Shown piece by piece: positions 22,585 through 33,545 of a DNA stretch of 64,000 bases. The notes beneath the pieces were generated by a model. It ran no database searches, was not told where the DNA came from, and worked only from the letters and a program-made list of their open reading frames with translations. How positions within the stretch are numbered: the stretch's first letter is position 1; the number at the start of each line of letters is the position of its first letter. The position numbers and the translations under genes were made by a program. The stretch comes from Triticum aestivum (taxonomy: Eukaryota; Streptophyta; Magnoliopsida; Poales; Poaceae), in assembly GCF_018294505.1 (NCBI RefSeq), contig NC_057800.1, positions 177,428,113 through 177,492,112 of the forward strand, read 5' to 3'.

Positions 22585-24269
22585 ATTCATAGCAACGAGA
22601 GGGGCAGAGTGTGTGCACGTACCCTCGTAGACCGAAAGCGGAAGCGTTTGACAACGCGGTTGATGTAGTGGAACTTCTTCTCGTTCTGACCGATCATGTA
22701 CCGAACGTACGGCTCCTCTGACTTCTGCACACGTTCAGCCGATGACGTCCCTCAAACTCTTGATCAAGCAAAGTGTCTAAGGAGAGTTCTGTCAGCATGA
22801 CGTCCTGGTGACGATGATGGTGAAGTGATCCGTGAGGGCTTCGTCTAAGTACTACGTAAATATGACCGGAGGCGTAAACTGTGGAGGGAGGCGCCGCACA
22901 CGGCTAACAATGTTTGTTGTGTGTTCTAGCGCCCCCACCCCCCACATATATATAGGTTGGAGGGGAGGAGAGGCAGCCAAGGGGGCACCCCAAGTAGGAG
23001 GAATCCTACTTGGGGTCCTCGCAATTCGGCCTCCCCCTTTCCTATTCCTATTCGGAGTAGGAAGGGAAGAGGGGGAAGGGGGAATCCTATTCCCTTTTTC
23101 CTTTCCTTCTTCCCATTTCCTTCTCCAATTTAGCCAGCCCATATGGGGGGCACACCAGCCCCTTAGTGGCTGGCATGTTTCCCCTCTTAGCCCATTAGGC
23201 CCATATAGCTTGTAGGGGTTTGCCCGGAACCCCTTCCAGTGACCCCATACGTACCCGGTACCCCCAGAACACTTCTGGTGTCTGAATACTATTGTCCTAT
23301 ATATGAATCTTTACCTCTCGACCATTTCGAGACTCCTCGTCATGTACGTTATCACATCCGGGACTCTAAACAAACTTCGGTCACCAGAACACATAAACTC
23401 ATAATACAAATCGTTATCGAACGTTAAGCATGCGGACCCTATGGGTTCGAGAACTATGTAGACATGACAGAGACACCTCTCCGGTCAATAACCAATACCA
23501 GAACCTAGATGCTCATATTGTCTCCCACATATTCTACGAAGATCTTTATCGGTCAAACCATTATGACAACATACGTTATTCCCTTTCTCATCGGTATGTT
23601 ACTTGCCCGAGATTCGATCGTTGGTATCTTCATACCTAGTTCAATCTCGTTACCGGAAAGTCTCTTTACTCATTCCGTAATACATCATCCCACAAATAAC
23701 TCATTAGTCACATTGCTTGCAAGGCTAATTATGATGTGCATTATCGAGAGGGCCCAGAGATACCTCTCCGATACTCGGAGTGACAAATCCTAATCTTGAT
23801 CTATGCCAGCCCAACAAACACCTTCGGAGATACCTGTAGAGCATCTTTATAATCACCCCGTTACATGGTGACATTTGATAGCACACAAGGTATTCCTCCG
23901 ATATCCGGGAGCTGCATAATCTCATAGTCAAAGGAATATGTATATGACATGAAGAAAGCTATACCAATAAAAATGAACGATCAACATGCTAAGCTAACGG
24001 ATGGGTCTTGTCCATCACATCATTCTCCTAATGATGTGATCTCGTTCATCAAATGACAACACATGTCCATGGTTAGGAAACTTAACCATCTTTGATAAAC
24101 GAGCTAGTCTAGTAGAGGCTTACTAGGGACACAGTGTTTTGTCTATGTATCCACACATGTATCAAGTTTCTGGTTAATACAATTCTAGCATGAATAATAA
24201 ACATTTATCATGGTATAAGGAAATATAAAATAACAACTTTATTATTGCCTCTAGGGCATATTTCCTTCA
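22585..24269 (-). repeat. Copia LTR in minus orientation (Angela/BARE/WIS-like), truncated at its 3' end
   Basis: On the minus strand it begins TGAAGGAAATATGCCCTAGA at 24269, the classic start of Triticeae Angela/BARE-type LTRs. It continues with the ATGATGTGATGGACAAGACC block (revcomp of about 24001-24041). A TATATATATAGG promoter-like motif lies near 22944-22956 on the plus strand. At 22585 the LTR stops abruptly against the start of the Gypsy LTR at 22584. No internal Copia sequence is present, so it is a solo or remnant LTR. Confidence 0.75.
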
Positions 24270-24471
24270 GTCACTACTATCAAAACTATCATATTACTTT
24301 GCTACTGATCACGTTGCCGCAGATAATTAATCTCCAGGTGTGGTTGAATTGACAACTCAGCTACTAATACCTTCAAATATTTGTTGGCTCCCCTTGTGTC
24401 AAATCTATAAATATGGGTTGAATACTCTTCCCTCAAAAACTGTTGCGATCCCCTATACTTGTGGGTTATCA
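24270..24471 (+). repeat. 3' tail of the 5' LTR of the Athila-like Gypsy element
   Basis: It ends CTATACTTGTGGGTTATCA at 24471 and is followed 11 bases later by a primer-binding site, which defines it as the right end of a 5' LTR. The left part of the LTR is replaced by the minus-oriented Copia LTR. Confidence 0.75.
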
Positions 24472-24482
24472 ACACCTTTTTC

Positions 24483-24500
24483 TGGCGCCGTTACCGGGGA
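24483..24500 (+). promoter_or_regulatory. Primer-binding site of the Athila-like Gypsy element
   Basis: TGGCGCCGTTACCGGGGA matches the type of primer site used by Athila/Tat Gypsy elements (a tRNA-Asp 3' end in the families I know), with one apparent change. It lies just after the LTR end. Confidence 0.75.
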
Positions 24501-24549
24501 GCATAGCTATATTTGTTGAGTCACTTGGGATTATTATCAACTTATCACT

Positions 24550-27500
24550 ATGAAGAATTTTAAGGATGCTAAGACCAAGATTTAACCCTCTAAGACGAGG
24601 GGAGGTATGGAACTGTCATCCAGTTCTGCTTTAGATTCACCTTCTGTTATAAGTAAACTTGCAACACCACCACATGCTATTAATCCTGATATGTCACAAG
24701 TTATTGATGCTTCTACTTCTATGATACTTATGATGATGATAGTACCTTGCTTGACAATAATGACGTGCCGATGACCCACAAGTATAGGGGATCAATTGTA
24801 GATCTTTTCGATAAGTAAGAGTGTCGAACCCAACGAGGAGCAGAAGGAAATGACAAGTGGTTTTCGGTAAGGTAGTGTCTGCAAGTGCTGAAATTGTAAG
24901 TAGCGGAGTAGTTTGATAGCAAGATAATTTGTAACGAGAAAGTAACGATAGTAGTAACAAAAGTGAAACAAGGTAGCCCAATCCTTTTTGAGGCAAAGGA
25001 CAGACCAAAACGGTCTCTTATGATAAGCAAAGCGTTCTTGAGGGTACACGGGAATTTCAACTAGTCACTTCCATCATGTTGGTTTAATTCGTGTTCGCTA
25101 CTTTGATAATTTGATATGTGGGTGGACCAGTGCTTAGGTGTCATTCTTACTTGAAAAAACCTCCTACTTATGATTAACCCTCCCGCAAACATCCGCAAGT
25201 ACGGGAAAAGTATTAAGAATAATTTCTAACCATAGCATTAAACTTTTGGATCCAATCGGTCCCTTATAGAATAGCGCATAAATTGGGGTTTAATCTTCTG
25301 TCACTCTCGCAACCCATCATCTAATTGCTACTCCACAATGCATTACCTTAGGCCCAAATATGGTGAAGTGCCATGTAGTCGACGTTCACATGGCACCACT
25401 AAGCGAATCACAACATACATACTATCAAAATATCAAACACATATCAAATTCACATGATTACTTGCAACATGATTTCTCCTGTGACCTCAAGAACAAAGGT
25501 AACTACTCACAAATAATAAACATGCTCATGATCAGAGGAGTACTAAATAGCATATTGGATCTGAACATATAATCTTCCGCCAAATAAACCATATAGTAAT
25601 CAACTACAAGATGTAATCAACACTACTAGTCACCCACAAGCACCAATCTATAGTTCTGGTAACAAGATTGAACACAAGAGATGAACTAGGGTTTGAGAGG
25701 AGATGGTGTTGTTAAAGATGTTGATGGAGATTGCCCTCCCCAAGATGGGAGATTCGTTGGTGATGATGATGACGATGATTTCCCCCTCCGGGAGGGAAGT
25801 TCCCCCAGTGGAATCGCTTCGCCGGAGGGCAAAAGTGCTCCTGCCCAAGTTCCGCCTCGAGGCAGCGACGTTCCGTCCCGAAAGTCCTCTCCTTATTTTT
25901 TCTAGGTAAAAATGACTTATATACCAAAAGATGGGCACCGGAGGTGGGCCGAGGGGAGCACAACCAACCAGGGCGCGCCTGGGCTCCGCGCCTAGGTGGG
26001 TTGTGCCCACCTAGTGGGCCCCCTAGTAGTTATTTGCTCCAATAATTCTTATATATTCCATAAAAAATCTTCGTGAAGTTTCAACTTGTTTGGAGTTTTT
26101 TAGAATAGGTAGCCTGACATAGCTTTTCCAGATCCAGATTTCCAGCTGTCGGAATTCTCCCTCTTGGTGTATACCTTGCAAATTATGAGAGAAAAGGCAT
26201 TAGAATTACTCCAAAAAGCATTATGATGGATAAAAATATTATTAATAACAGTAAACAAACATGATGCAAAATGGACGTATCATGTGCCACTTGGTGATTT
26301 TCTTGATGAACAAATTGCTAGAGTAATACAACATGATGTTGTTGAATCTAATGATGAGCTTGAAACTGAAACTCCCGAAACACCTGCTAGAACTAGCCTT
26401 CCTAGATATGAATTGCCTAAGGTACCAGAAGGTTATGTTATGAATGAGGAGACAACTAGAGATATTCTTGCTTGTAAGGATAGAGATGATCTACAAAAAT
26501 TATTATGCAAGTATAAAGAAAAATCTTTGAATGCTAGAATGCAATATGATCCTAACTTTTCTACTTCACCTATATTTATTGATGATAAGGATTATGAATT
26601 CTCTGTCAACCCAGAGTTAATTACTCTGGTTGAATCTGATCCTTTCCATGGTTATGAAACTGAAACTGTTGTGGCACATCTTACTAAGTTGAATGACATA
26701 GCCACCCTTTTACTCATGATGAGAAGACTCTTTATTTCTTTCTTCTTTAATTATTTCCGTTCTCATTAAAGGGTGATGCTAAAGCTTGGTACAATACTCT
26801 TGCTCCTAGTTGTGTGCGTAGTCCCCAGGATATGATTTATTACTTCTCTGAAAAATATTTCCCTGCTCATAAGAAACAAGCTGCCTCACAGGAAATATTT
26901 AACTTTGTGCAAATTAAAGAAGAGAGTCTCCCACAAGCTTGGGGGAGGATTTGCCAATTACTCAATGCTTTGCCTAATCACCCTCTTAAGAAAAATGAAA
27001 TACTTGATATCTTCTATAATGGACTAACCGATGCTTCTAGGGATTTCCTAGATAGTTGTGCTGGTTGTGTTTTCAGGGGATGAACTATTGGGCAAGCTGA
27101 AGAATTATTGAATAACATATTGAAAAGTTATGATGATTGGACTCTTCCTCAACCACCGCCTAAACCCACTCCGAAGAAGAGGGGTATATTATATCTCAAT
27201 CCTGAAGATATGCAAGAGGCAAAGAAATCTATGAAGGAAAAAAGGTATTAAAGCTGAGGATGTCAAAAATTTACCTCCTATTAAAGAAATACATGGGCTT
27301 AATACACCACCACCTAAGGTGGTAAAGGTAAATTCTCTAATGAAATTCAATGATAATGACAATCCTCACAATATGCACCCTAGCCAATGCATTTATGAGT
27401 TCGAAAACTATATTAGAAAACAAGATCACTTCAATGCAAATGTTATGAAAAAATTGAAATACAATTCTGATATGATTGCTCGCTTGAGTGACTTGTTATT

Positions 27501-28135
27501 TAGAATCTCAAATGATGTTAGAGGTGTTGGAAAGCATGCTTCTATGGTACAAACCCAGTTAGAACAAGTTGCTAAATCTCAAAGAGAGTTGCTAGCTGAA
27601 ATGAATAATAATATACTTGACTTTGCCATTAGAGTTGCAAATAGAGGAGGTAAAATGACACAGGAACCACTTTATCCTGAGGGACATCCAAAAAGAATTG
27701 AACATGATTCACAAACAAACAACAACACTGCATGTAGTCCTTCTAAAAAGAAAAAGAAAAAGAAAAATGATAGGACTTACTTCTAGTGAACCTGAAGTAG
27801 AAAAACCTCTTGATAATGATAATGAAGTTTCTATCTTTGATGTTGAAACTCAACCTGGTAGTGAGCACTCACCTTCTGATAATGAAAAAGTTAATGATGA
27901 GGTTCATGAAGGTTGTCAACCAAATAGTAATGAACCAGACAATGATGTTGAGATAGAACCACAAGTTGATCTTGATAACCCACAACCTAAGAATAAAAGT
28001 TATGATAAAAGAGACTTTGTTGCTAGAAAACACGGTAAAGCAAGAGAACCGTGGGTTCAAAAACCTATGCCTTTCCACCTAAGCCAACTAAAAAGAAAGA
28101 TGATGAAGAATTTGAACACTTTGCTGAAATGCTGA
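24550..28135 (+). pseudogene. gag: gag of the Athila-like Gypsy, split by a solo LTR and frameshifted
   Basis: The ATG at 24550 opens MKNFKDAKTKI, followed at once by a stop. The 5' piece runs to 24768 with one frame change. After the solo LTR it resumes at about 26283 with PLGDFLDEQIARV and RYELPKVPEGYVMNEE. A frameshift near 26710 and another frame at 26814-27083 follow (SPQDMIYYFSEKYFPAHKKQ, QAWGRICQLLNALPNHPLKK). A stop at 27081, a frameshift near 27245, a piece at 27319-27786 and a last piece to 28135 (YDKRDFVARKHGKAREPW) complete it. The SPQDMIYYF...LPQAWGR region is the retrotransposon gag core. At least four frame disruptions show it is dead. Confidence 0.85.
24769..26282 (-). mobile_element. 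Solo LTR (Sabrina-like) inserted antisense in gag
   Basis: On the minus strand it begins TGATACGTCCATTTTGCATC at 26282 and ends near CTATACTTGTGGGTCATCG at 24769. The flanks CGTGC (24764-24768) and TGTGC (26283-26287) form a 5-bp target duplication with one mismatch. The gag reading resumes right after it. Its length is about 1.5 kb, with a TATA-like ATATAAG motif near its GC-rich part. No internal retroelement sequence is present, as expected after recombination between two LTRs. Confidence 0.85.
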
Positions 28136-28344
28136 GGCCAGTCTTTTTGCGTACTCGCTTGACTGATATCCTTAAAATTGCCTCCTTATGCAAAGTATAT
28201 GAAAGACATCATCACCAATAAGAGATAAATACCAGAAGCTGAAATTTCCACCATGCTTGCTAATTATACTTTTAAAGATGGAGAACCTAAAAACTTGGAG
28301 ATTCGGGAATATCGACTATACCTTGCTCTATCAAAAAGAATTAT

Positions 28345-28833
28345 GTGAAAAATGATTTTTGTGATTTAGGATCTGGTGTTAGTGTTATGCCTTTCTCTTT
28401 ATATAAAAGACTTGATTTGAATAAGCTCACACCTATTGAAATATCTTTGCAAATGGCTGACAAATCTACTACCATACCTATCGATATTTGTGAGGATGTG
28501 CCCGTTGTTGTTGTTAATGTTACTATTTTGACTGACTTTGTTATACTTGAGATGCATGAGGACAACAACATGTCAATTATCCTTGGTAGACCCTTCTTAA
28601 ATACTGCAGGGGCTGTAATTGATTGCAATAAAGGCAAGAACACATTTCATATCAATGGTAATGAGCATACGGTGCACTTCCTGAAGAAACAATTCCAACT
28701 GAATGATATTAATGTTATTAAAAGGTCTCTGACAATCACTATTGGAAGTTTTCAAATACCTCTACCTACTGACAAAAAGAAATATGAAATGCTTATTGTT
28801 GGGGACATTCATATCCCCGTTGAGGTAATGTAG
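28345..28833 (+). pseudogene. pr: Retropepsin-like protease segment of the Athila-like Gypsy
   Basis: About 160 residues contain CDLGSGVSVMPFSLYKRL, corresponding to the aspartic-protease active-site loop (family form DLGAG/DTGAS), and IILGRPFLNTAGAVIDC, the second conserved motif. It follows gag and belonged to the same polyprotein, with a frame break between them near 28140-28340. The segment ends at a TAG after VGDIHIPVEVM. No polymerase follows. Confidence 0.75.
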
Positions 28834-29113
28834 TGATTTATGAAAGTTCTTCGGTTTCATGCTAATCGAAAGTGGTTGTTAATAAGACCTGATCAACCTT
28901 ATTAATGGGTCATTTTTGAGAGGTATGAAGTTGATGAGTTTAGTAAGCACTACCTTCTGTCCCTACCTTTTGTTTTCTATTTTTATTAGTTAAATAAAGT
29001 AAAATGCCATGTTTTGTCTGTTTTCTGAATTTATCGTGCAATAAATATTCACCCAAAAATAAAAGTCCTCAGAATGCTTTGAAAATTTAATACGATTTTT
29101 TTCTGAATATTTA

Positions 29114-29640
29114 CACTACTACAAGATGCTGCTAATGCGACACTACGATCAGAGACCCTCCGAGAAATTGTGTGCGAAGCAATAATTGCAAACGGTGTTG
29201 TATGAAAACCGTCAGAAATGATGCAAAACGTTTGCGATGAATGATACATCAAACACGGTTCAGATTATAGTTGCGTGTGCGATGAGGGGCATACAGTTGA
29301 TCTGCACGAACTATTTGCGATGAGACAGAATAACAGAAATGGGCAGCCCGATCAAGGTGTGTGCGATATACGGCATATAGTTCACTCCGATGAACCGTTT
29401 GCGATGAGTGAGGTAAACACAAATGATTCGGCGTAACAAGATGTGTGTGATACCCGGCAAACAGGTCGGTAACCAAAATTGTGTGTGATCATTATAGACA
29501 GCCCATATGGTCTTTTTTTGTGAATTGTGTGCTCGTCAGGGCACACAGTTCAACAAACCAACATGTTGGCGATAATGTAGAAGATCTCTGTCGAATACAT
29601 ATTACTAACCGTCTGTGATGAGATTGACTGGATAAACAGA
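29114..29640 (+). repeat. Left subterminal repeats of CACTA-2
   Basis: Short degenerate motifs of the type GTGTGCGAT and TTTGCGATGA recur roughly every 40-60 bases (for example 29230, 29276, 29319, 29361, 29398, 29442). In CACTA elements such repeats are binding sites for the TNPA-type protein. Confidence 0.6.
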
Positions 29641-29661
29641 GATATATACAATCTGCTTAAT

Positions 29662-30045
29662 TTAGTCGTTCTTCTTCTTGTTGTTCTTGTTGGACGACCC
29701 TGCAACATCTTCTTGGCGAGGACACATCTTGCCGCTGACCGTTGGCTTTTCATTGCCGCCGCCGTCATCATCGTCGTAGCTATCATCGTCGTCCTCCTCC
29801 TCATTCGACTATTCCTCCTCCTCCTCCTCCTCTTCGTCGTCCTCTTCTTCGTCCTCTAACGGCTCCTCGTCCATCTAGTTGTCATCTGACGACTCCGGAG
29901 GCGACGTCCCTTCCATGAACCAGATATAATCGACGTCTGGGCTCGATGCTGGACTCATGGAAGACGGGCAGGATGATTCCGATGTTGACCTATCATCGGG
30001 CACCAGACTGCTGGCCGAACTGTCGTCCTCTCTATCGCTCGACAT
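29662..30045 (-). pseudogene. Acidic low-complexity ORF in CACTA-2 with two nonsense codons
   Basis: The ATG at 30045 opens MSSDREDDSSASSLVPDD. The frame reaches a TAA at 29662 over 128 codons, with TAG interruptions after SSDDN and within a long Glu run. The middle is almost pure Asp/Glu/Ser and the end is Lys/Asn-rich (SSNKNNKKKND). It has the composition of an accessory nuclear protein of a transposon; no domain can be named. Its position next to the left terminus, reading outward, is notable. Confidence 0.5.
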
Positions 30046-30484
30046 GGCTGCGGAGTGTGTGCCAGTGTGTAAGGCGGCCTGTCAGGGACGATGAAGATGG
30101 CGGACACTTAAGCGGGGTATGCAGAGAAGAGTAACTGCCAATTGAAGCAGGGATTGTAGCGGGGGTTGACGTATTAACTTACCGATGATATAATCAACCG
30201 CAATTATTTGTACCCAGTCGCTCCAAATTCCCGGGGTTGCGCAAGACTCCTATTGGCTATTTTGTCGGTTTCCTTTTTCAGGACAGAAACAAGGAACGAG
30301 TTTTGGGATTATGCACCGGTACCGGTACGAACGGAGTAGGACAGTCTGCAAGCAATACATTGAGCTCTTCTTATTGATAAAGCTAGTAATAATCAAACTA
30401 GAAAGGAAAAGAAAAAAGACAAAGAAAAATATTTGCACGAATCTTCGCGTAACATCAATGGCACAGGACCTAGATGTGCATTAC

Positions 30485-31255
30485 TTAGAGCACATCTAGA
30501 TGTGCTTTAGCAATACTGTCAAAAAAAAACCTAATCATCATTGCAAACAACACATAGAATATGGCTAATGCGACAGCCACAACTACACATGCTAGTTCCT
30601 TCTTGTCTCTTGCTTTCATCTGTTGCCTGTGATTGATTCTTTCTTGCTTAATCGTACTGATTGTACATTCCAGATCAGCCAGTTTCTTCTTCAGCTTTGC
30701 GTTATCTTCTGCGAGCTTGGTGATAACACCACGAGCCCCGCCATGCCATTCTTCATCTAGCCAGTTAACAAAGGCACAAGCCTCATATCCCTACCAATGT
30801 TAAATAGTATTCTGGATGAGCGGTGGCATTAACTGAAGTAAAATGATGAACTTAATTAGCACTAACCTCTAAGGGGCAACTGAGAAACCGCTTGCCAATG
30901 CCGAATCCCTCCATGCATACATGTCGAGCGGGAGTGTGCCCGTGCACACAACTTAGCTTTTGGTACTTCTCGGTGGTGCAAAACTCAGAGTCAAACTCGT
31001 GTTGCGGGAGTATGGAGTTAAGCTCCGGATCCAACGGTAGATCGCTTTCCTGGGGGGGGGGGTCATTCAACAAGGGTCTATTCTTTGGACATGCTAAAAA
31101 ATATTAGGATAGATTGGAACCTGACAGGATGATTCAGATCTGTAGTACACCTGCCTTCTGATGACCTTAGGCAAGTACTCGGCGGCGACCGCCGTCGTGG
31201 CGGCGATACGAGCAGGAGGAGCCGCACCAAAACCATCAGCACCACTCGTCTGCAT
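30485..31255 (-). CDS. GRF-like zinc-finger, coiled-coil, membrane-tail protein carried by CACTA-2
   Basis: I infer three exons: 31255-31151, 31082-30867 and 30790-30485, all in phase 0 with GT..AG introns, giving about 208 residues without a stop. Exon 1 starts MQTSGADGFGAAPPARI. Exon 2 contains CVHGHTPARHVCMEGFGIGK and RFLSCPLE; exon 3 begins GYEACAFVNWLDEEW. Together they match the GRF zinc-finger pattern (C-x-H/C-G, then G-x-R-F-x-x-C-P, then C-x-F-x-x-W). A Lys/Glu/Leu coiled coil follows (AEDNAKLKKKLADLECTIS), then a hydrophobic segment (VVVAVALAIFYVLFAMMI) near the C terminus. GRF fingers bind single-stranded nucleic acid in known proteins. Many grass genomes carry such ORFs; a transposon role is inferred from position only. 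Confidence 0.75.
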
Positions 31256-32141
31256 TCCCCCAATGTCAGTGCCACGCGAGGGAATTTGGAGGCTATGTAG
31301 GGATTTGGGGTAAATGGGGAAACTGTGGAGATAAGCTAACGGTCGAGAACTACGAATGGCACTATATATATGTTGTATATGGCACACTGTTTGTACATGT
31401 CGTTTGTGTTAGGTATTACAATGTCAAACACGATGTACGCACCAAACCGTGTGAGAAAACAACGTAGGTTAGACACGGTTGCCGTTACATAACCGTATGT
31501 GATGTACTACCCTCTCCATATAATTTAGTTACGGTGAGATACCGTGTAAACAGCTGCTCCGCGGATATCCATAAAAAACAGCCTCTCAGCATATAGAGAT
31601 GGCGGCGGTGGCCTAGGCAGCGGCTACCAGAGAAGAGGTCAATCCTCGGTCGGTGGGCGGTGGCGGCGTCATAGGAGGTCAATCCTCAGTCTGCGGAGGG
31701 AGATAGGAGGAGCACAACCATCAAGGTCGGCAGCGGCGTGATTCGAGCACATCCATCGCGGTCGATGGCGGGATAGTGAAGGTGGAACTTCAGGCAGCAG
31801 CCGCACTAAGCTTTGCTCCTTGACCCGGCTGTCTCGGCGTGCCGCTGCATCGCGCTTGTCTATCTGCTGGGTGGAGGTTGTCGCGCGGCTAATTAATTAA
31901 GGTATTCTTTTCGTGAGTGGTTTGATTAAGGTAATCAATTCCTAAGTGTAGTGTTGTACTAGTACTCTACATGTAAATTGAGTGGCCATTAATTTTTGTC
32001 ATTGCACGTCTGGATAACAACATGGAGCACCCTCAGTAATTACTAAAACTAAAACCTTGTGATTTATGCACGCATCTCTAGGCAGAAGTTAATCCGTGTA
32101 TTAATGTTGTTGTTTTTTTAATTACCATTCGCCTGCTGCAG
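31256..32141. other. Divergent promoter region between the GRF-like gene and TNP2 of CACTA-2
   Basis: TATATATATG near 31363-31372 lies upstream of the minus-strand gene. The plus-strand transposase is preceded by a pyrimidine tract and a CTGCAG acceptor directly before its ATG at 32142, so an upstream untranslated exon is likely. No other gene is recognisable. Confidence 0.45.
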
Positions 32142-33545
32142 ATGGAACGATCTCGATGGATGAAGAATCGGAAAACCGTAGATTTTATCAGTGGCGTGAC
32201 AGAGTTCATGAATTTGGCTGAAAGTACAAAGAGGAGAATTGGTGATGCGGATTACATCCTGTGTCCATGTACTGATTGTGCCAATATAGAGTCACATGAA
32301 GTTGCAGATGTCCAGATGCAGTTAGTCTCTAGGGGATTCATGGATGGATATACACGTTCGACCAGACACGGTGAAGAGGATGTCATGGATGAAGATACCC
32401 AGGGCAATGAGATGCCAAACCCCGATCATTGTCACATGGATGTTGAATCTAACATCGGGGCAGAGGCGTCAAGCTACCAGTGGAACACCGGAAAGCCGAA
32501 ACGCCAACGGGAAAACCAAGACGTCCATGCAGATGATGACGATCTTGATATGCCAGATTTTGCTGCTATGATTGCAGATTTCGAGGGCCCAGAAAAGGAT
32601 ATGATTGGGTACAAGGATCTTCCAACCATTGATGCGGACTCCAAGAAAGAATTGTATCCAGGTTGCAAAAATAAATATTCCAGGTTGAGTGCCTCCCTGG
32701 TGCTTCTCAGATTTAAAGAAGCAAACGGTCTATCAAACAGGGGCTTCACAGAGATGTTAGGTCTTTCGAAAGAAATTCTTCTAGAAGATAATGTGCTCCC
32801 CAGAAGCACGAATGAAACAAAGAAAATTGTTTGCCCGTTGGAACTTGAAGTACAGAAGATACAGGCTTGTGTGAATGATTGTATATTGTATTGCGGTGAG
32901 TACAAATATTATCGTGCATGTCCCACATGCAAGCATGCACGATTCAAGCACAGGAGAGCAAAGGACAAGTACAAATTGGACGATGAGATCAAGACAGGAA
33001 TCTCATTCAAGGTTGTTTGGTACTTGCCTTTAATTTCAAGGTTGAGGCATTTGTTTGCAAACCCTAGAGAGGCAAAGAGGTTGAAGTGGCATCATGATGA
33101 GTGAATTGCCAATAGGCTTATGAGGCACCCGAAAGATGGGGCTCAGTGGGAATTAATCGACAACAAGTTTGAATTTTTTCCAAGGATCCTAGAAGTATAT
33201 GGCTCGGGGAGTGTACTGACGGGATGAATCCTTTTGGCGATATGAGCACCAATCACAACACGTGGCCGGTGCTTCTATGCATATGAACTAGCTCCTTGGT
33301 TGTGTATGAAGAAAAAATACATTATGATGTCAATGATTATCCAAGGTCCGAAGCAACCAGGAAATGACATCGACATTTACTTTAAGCTACTGGTAGAAGA
33401 ACTACTGACAGTGTGGATAGATGCGCCTGCTGTAAAAATGTTATGATGCTTACAGAAAGGAGATTTTCGATCTACATGCAATGCTGGTGCACACCATTCA
33501 AGATATGCCGACATTAGGCAACACATCGGGGCCGAAAAAAAGGGG
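32142..33545 (+). pseudogene. tnp2: CACTA-2 TNP2-type transposase, decayed
   Basis: The ATG at 32142 directly follows a splice-acceptor-like CTGCAG. About 320 residues are open. The transposase-associated domain is MERSRWMKNRKTVDFISGVT with CPCTDC; then an acidic linker; then KYSRLSASLVLLRFKEANGL and YCGEYKYYRACPTCKHARF (zinc-ribbon-like). A TGA at 33102 interrupts it. The homologous frame continues (MRHPKDGAQWELIDNKF) and then breaks repeatedly. MNPFGDMSTNHNTWPV near 33222 and HAMLVHTIQDMP-like remnants near 33480 mark the transposase core. Most of the core and all of DUF4218 are missing. It is distinct in sequence from the TNP2 at 18021. Confidence 0.8.

Noticed and set aside
23430..23793. 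Overlapping plus-strand frames
   Set aside because: They lie inside the minus-oriented Copia LTR, which is non-coding.
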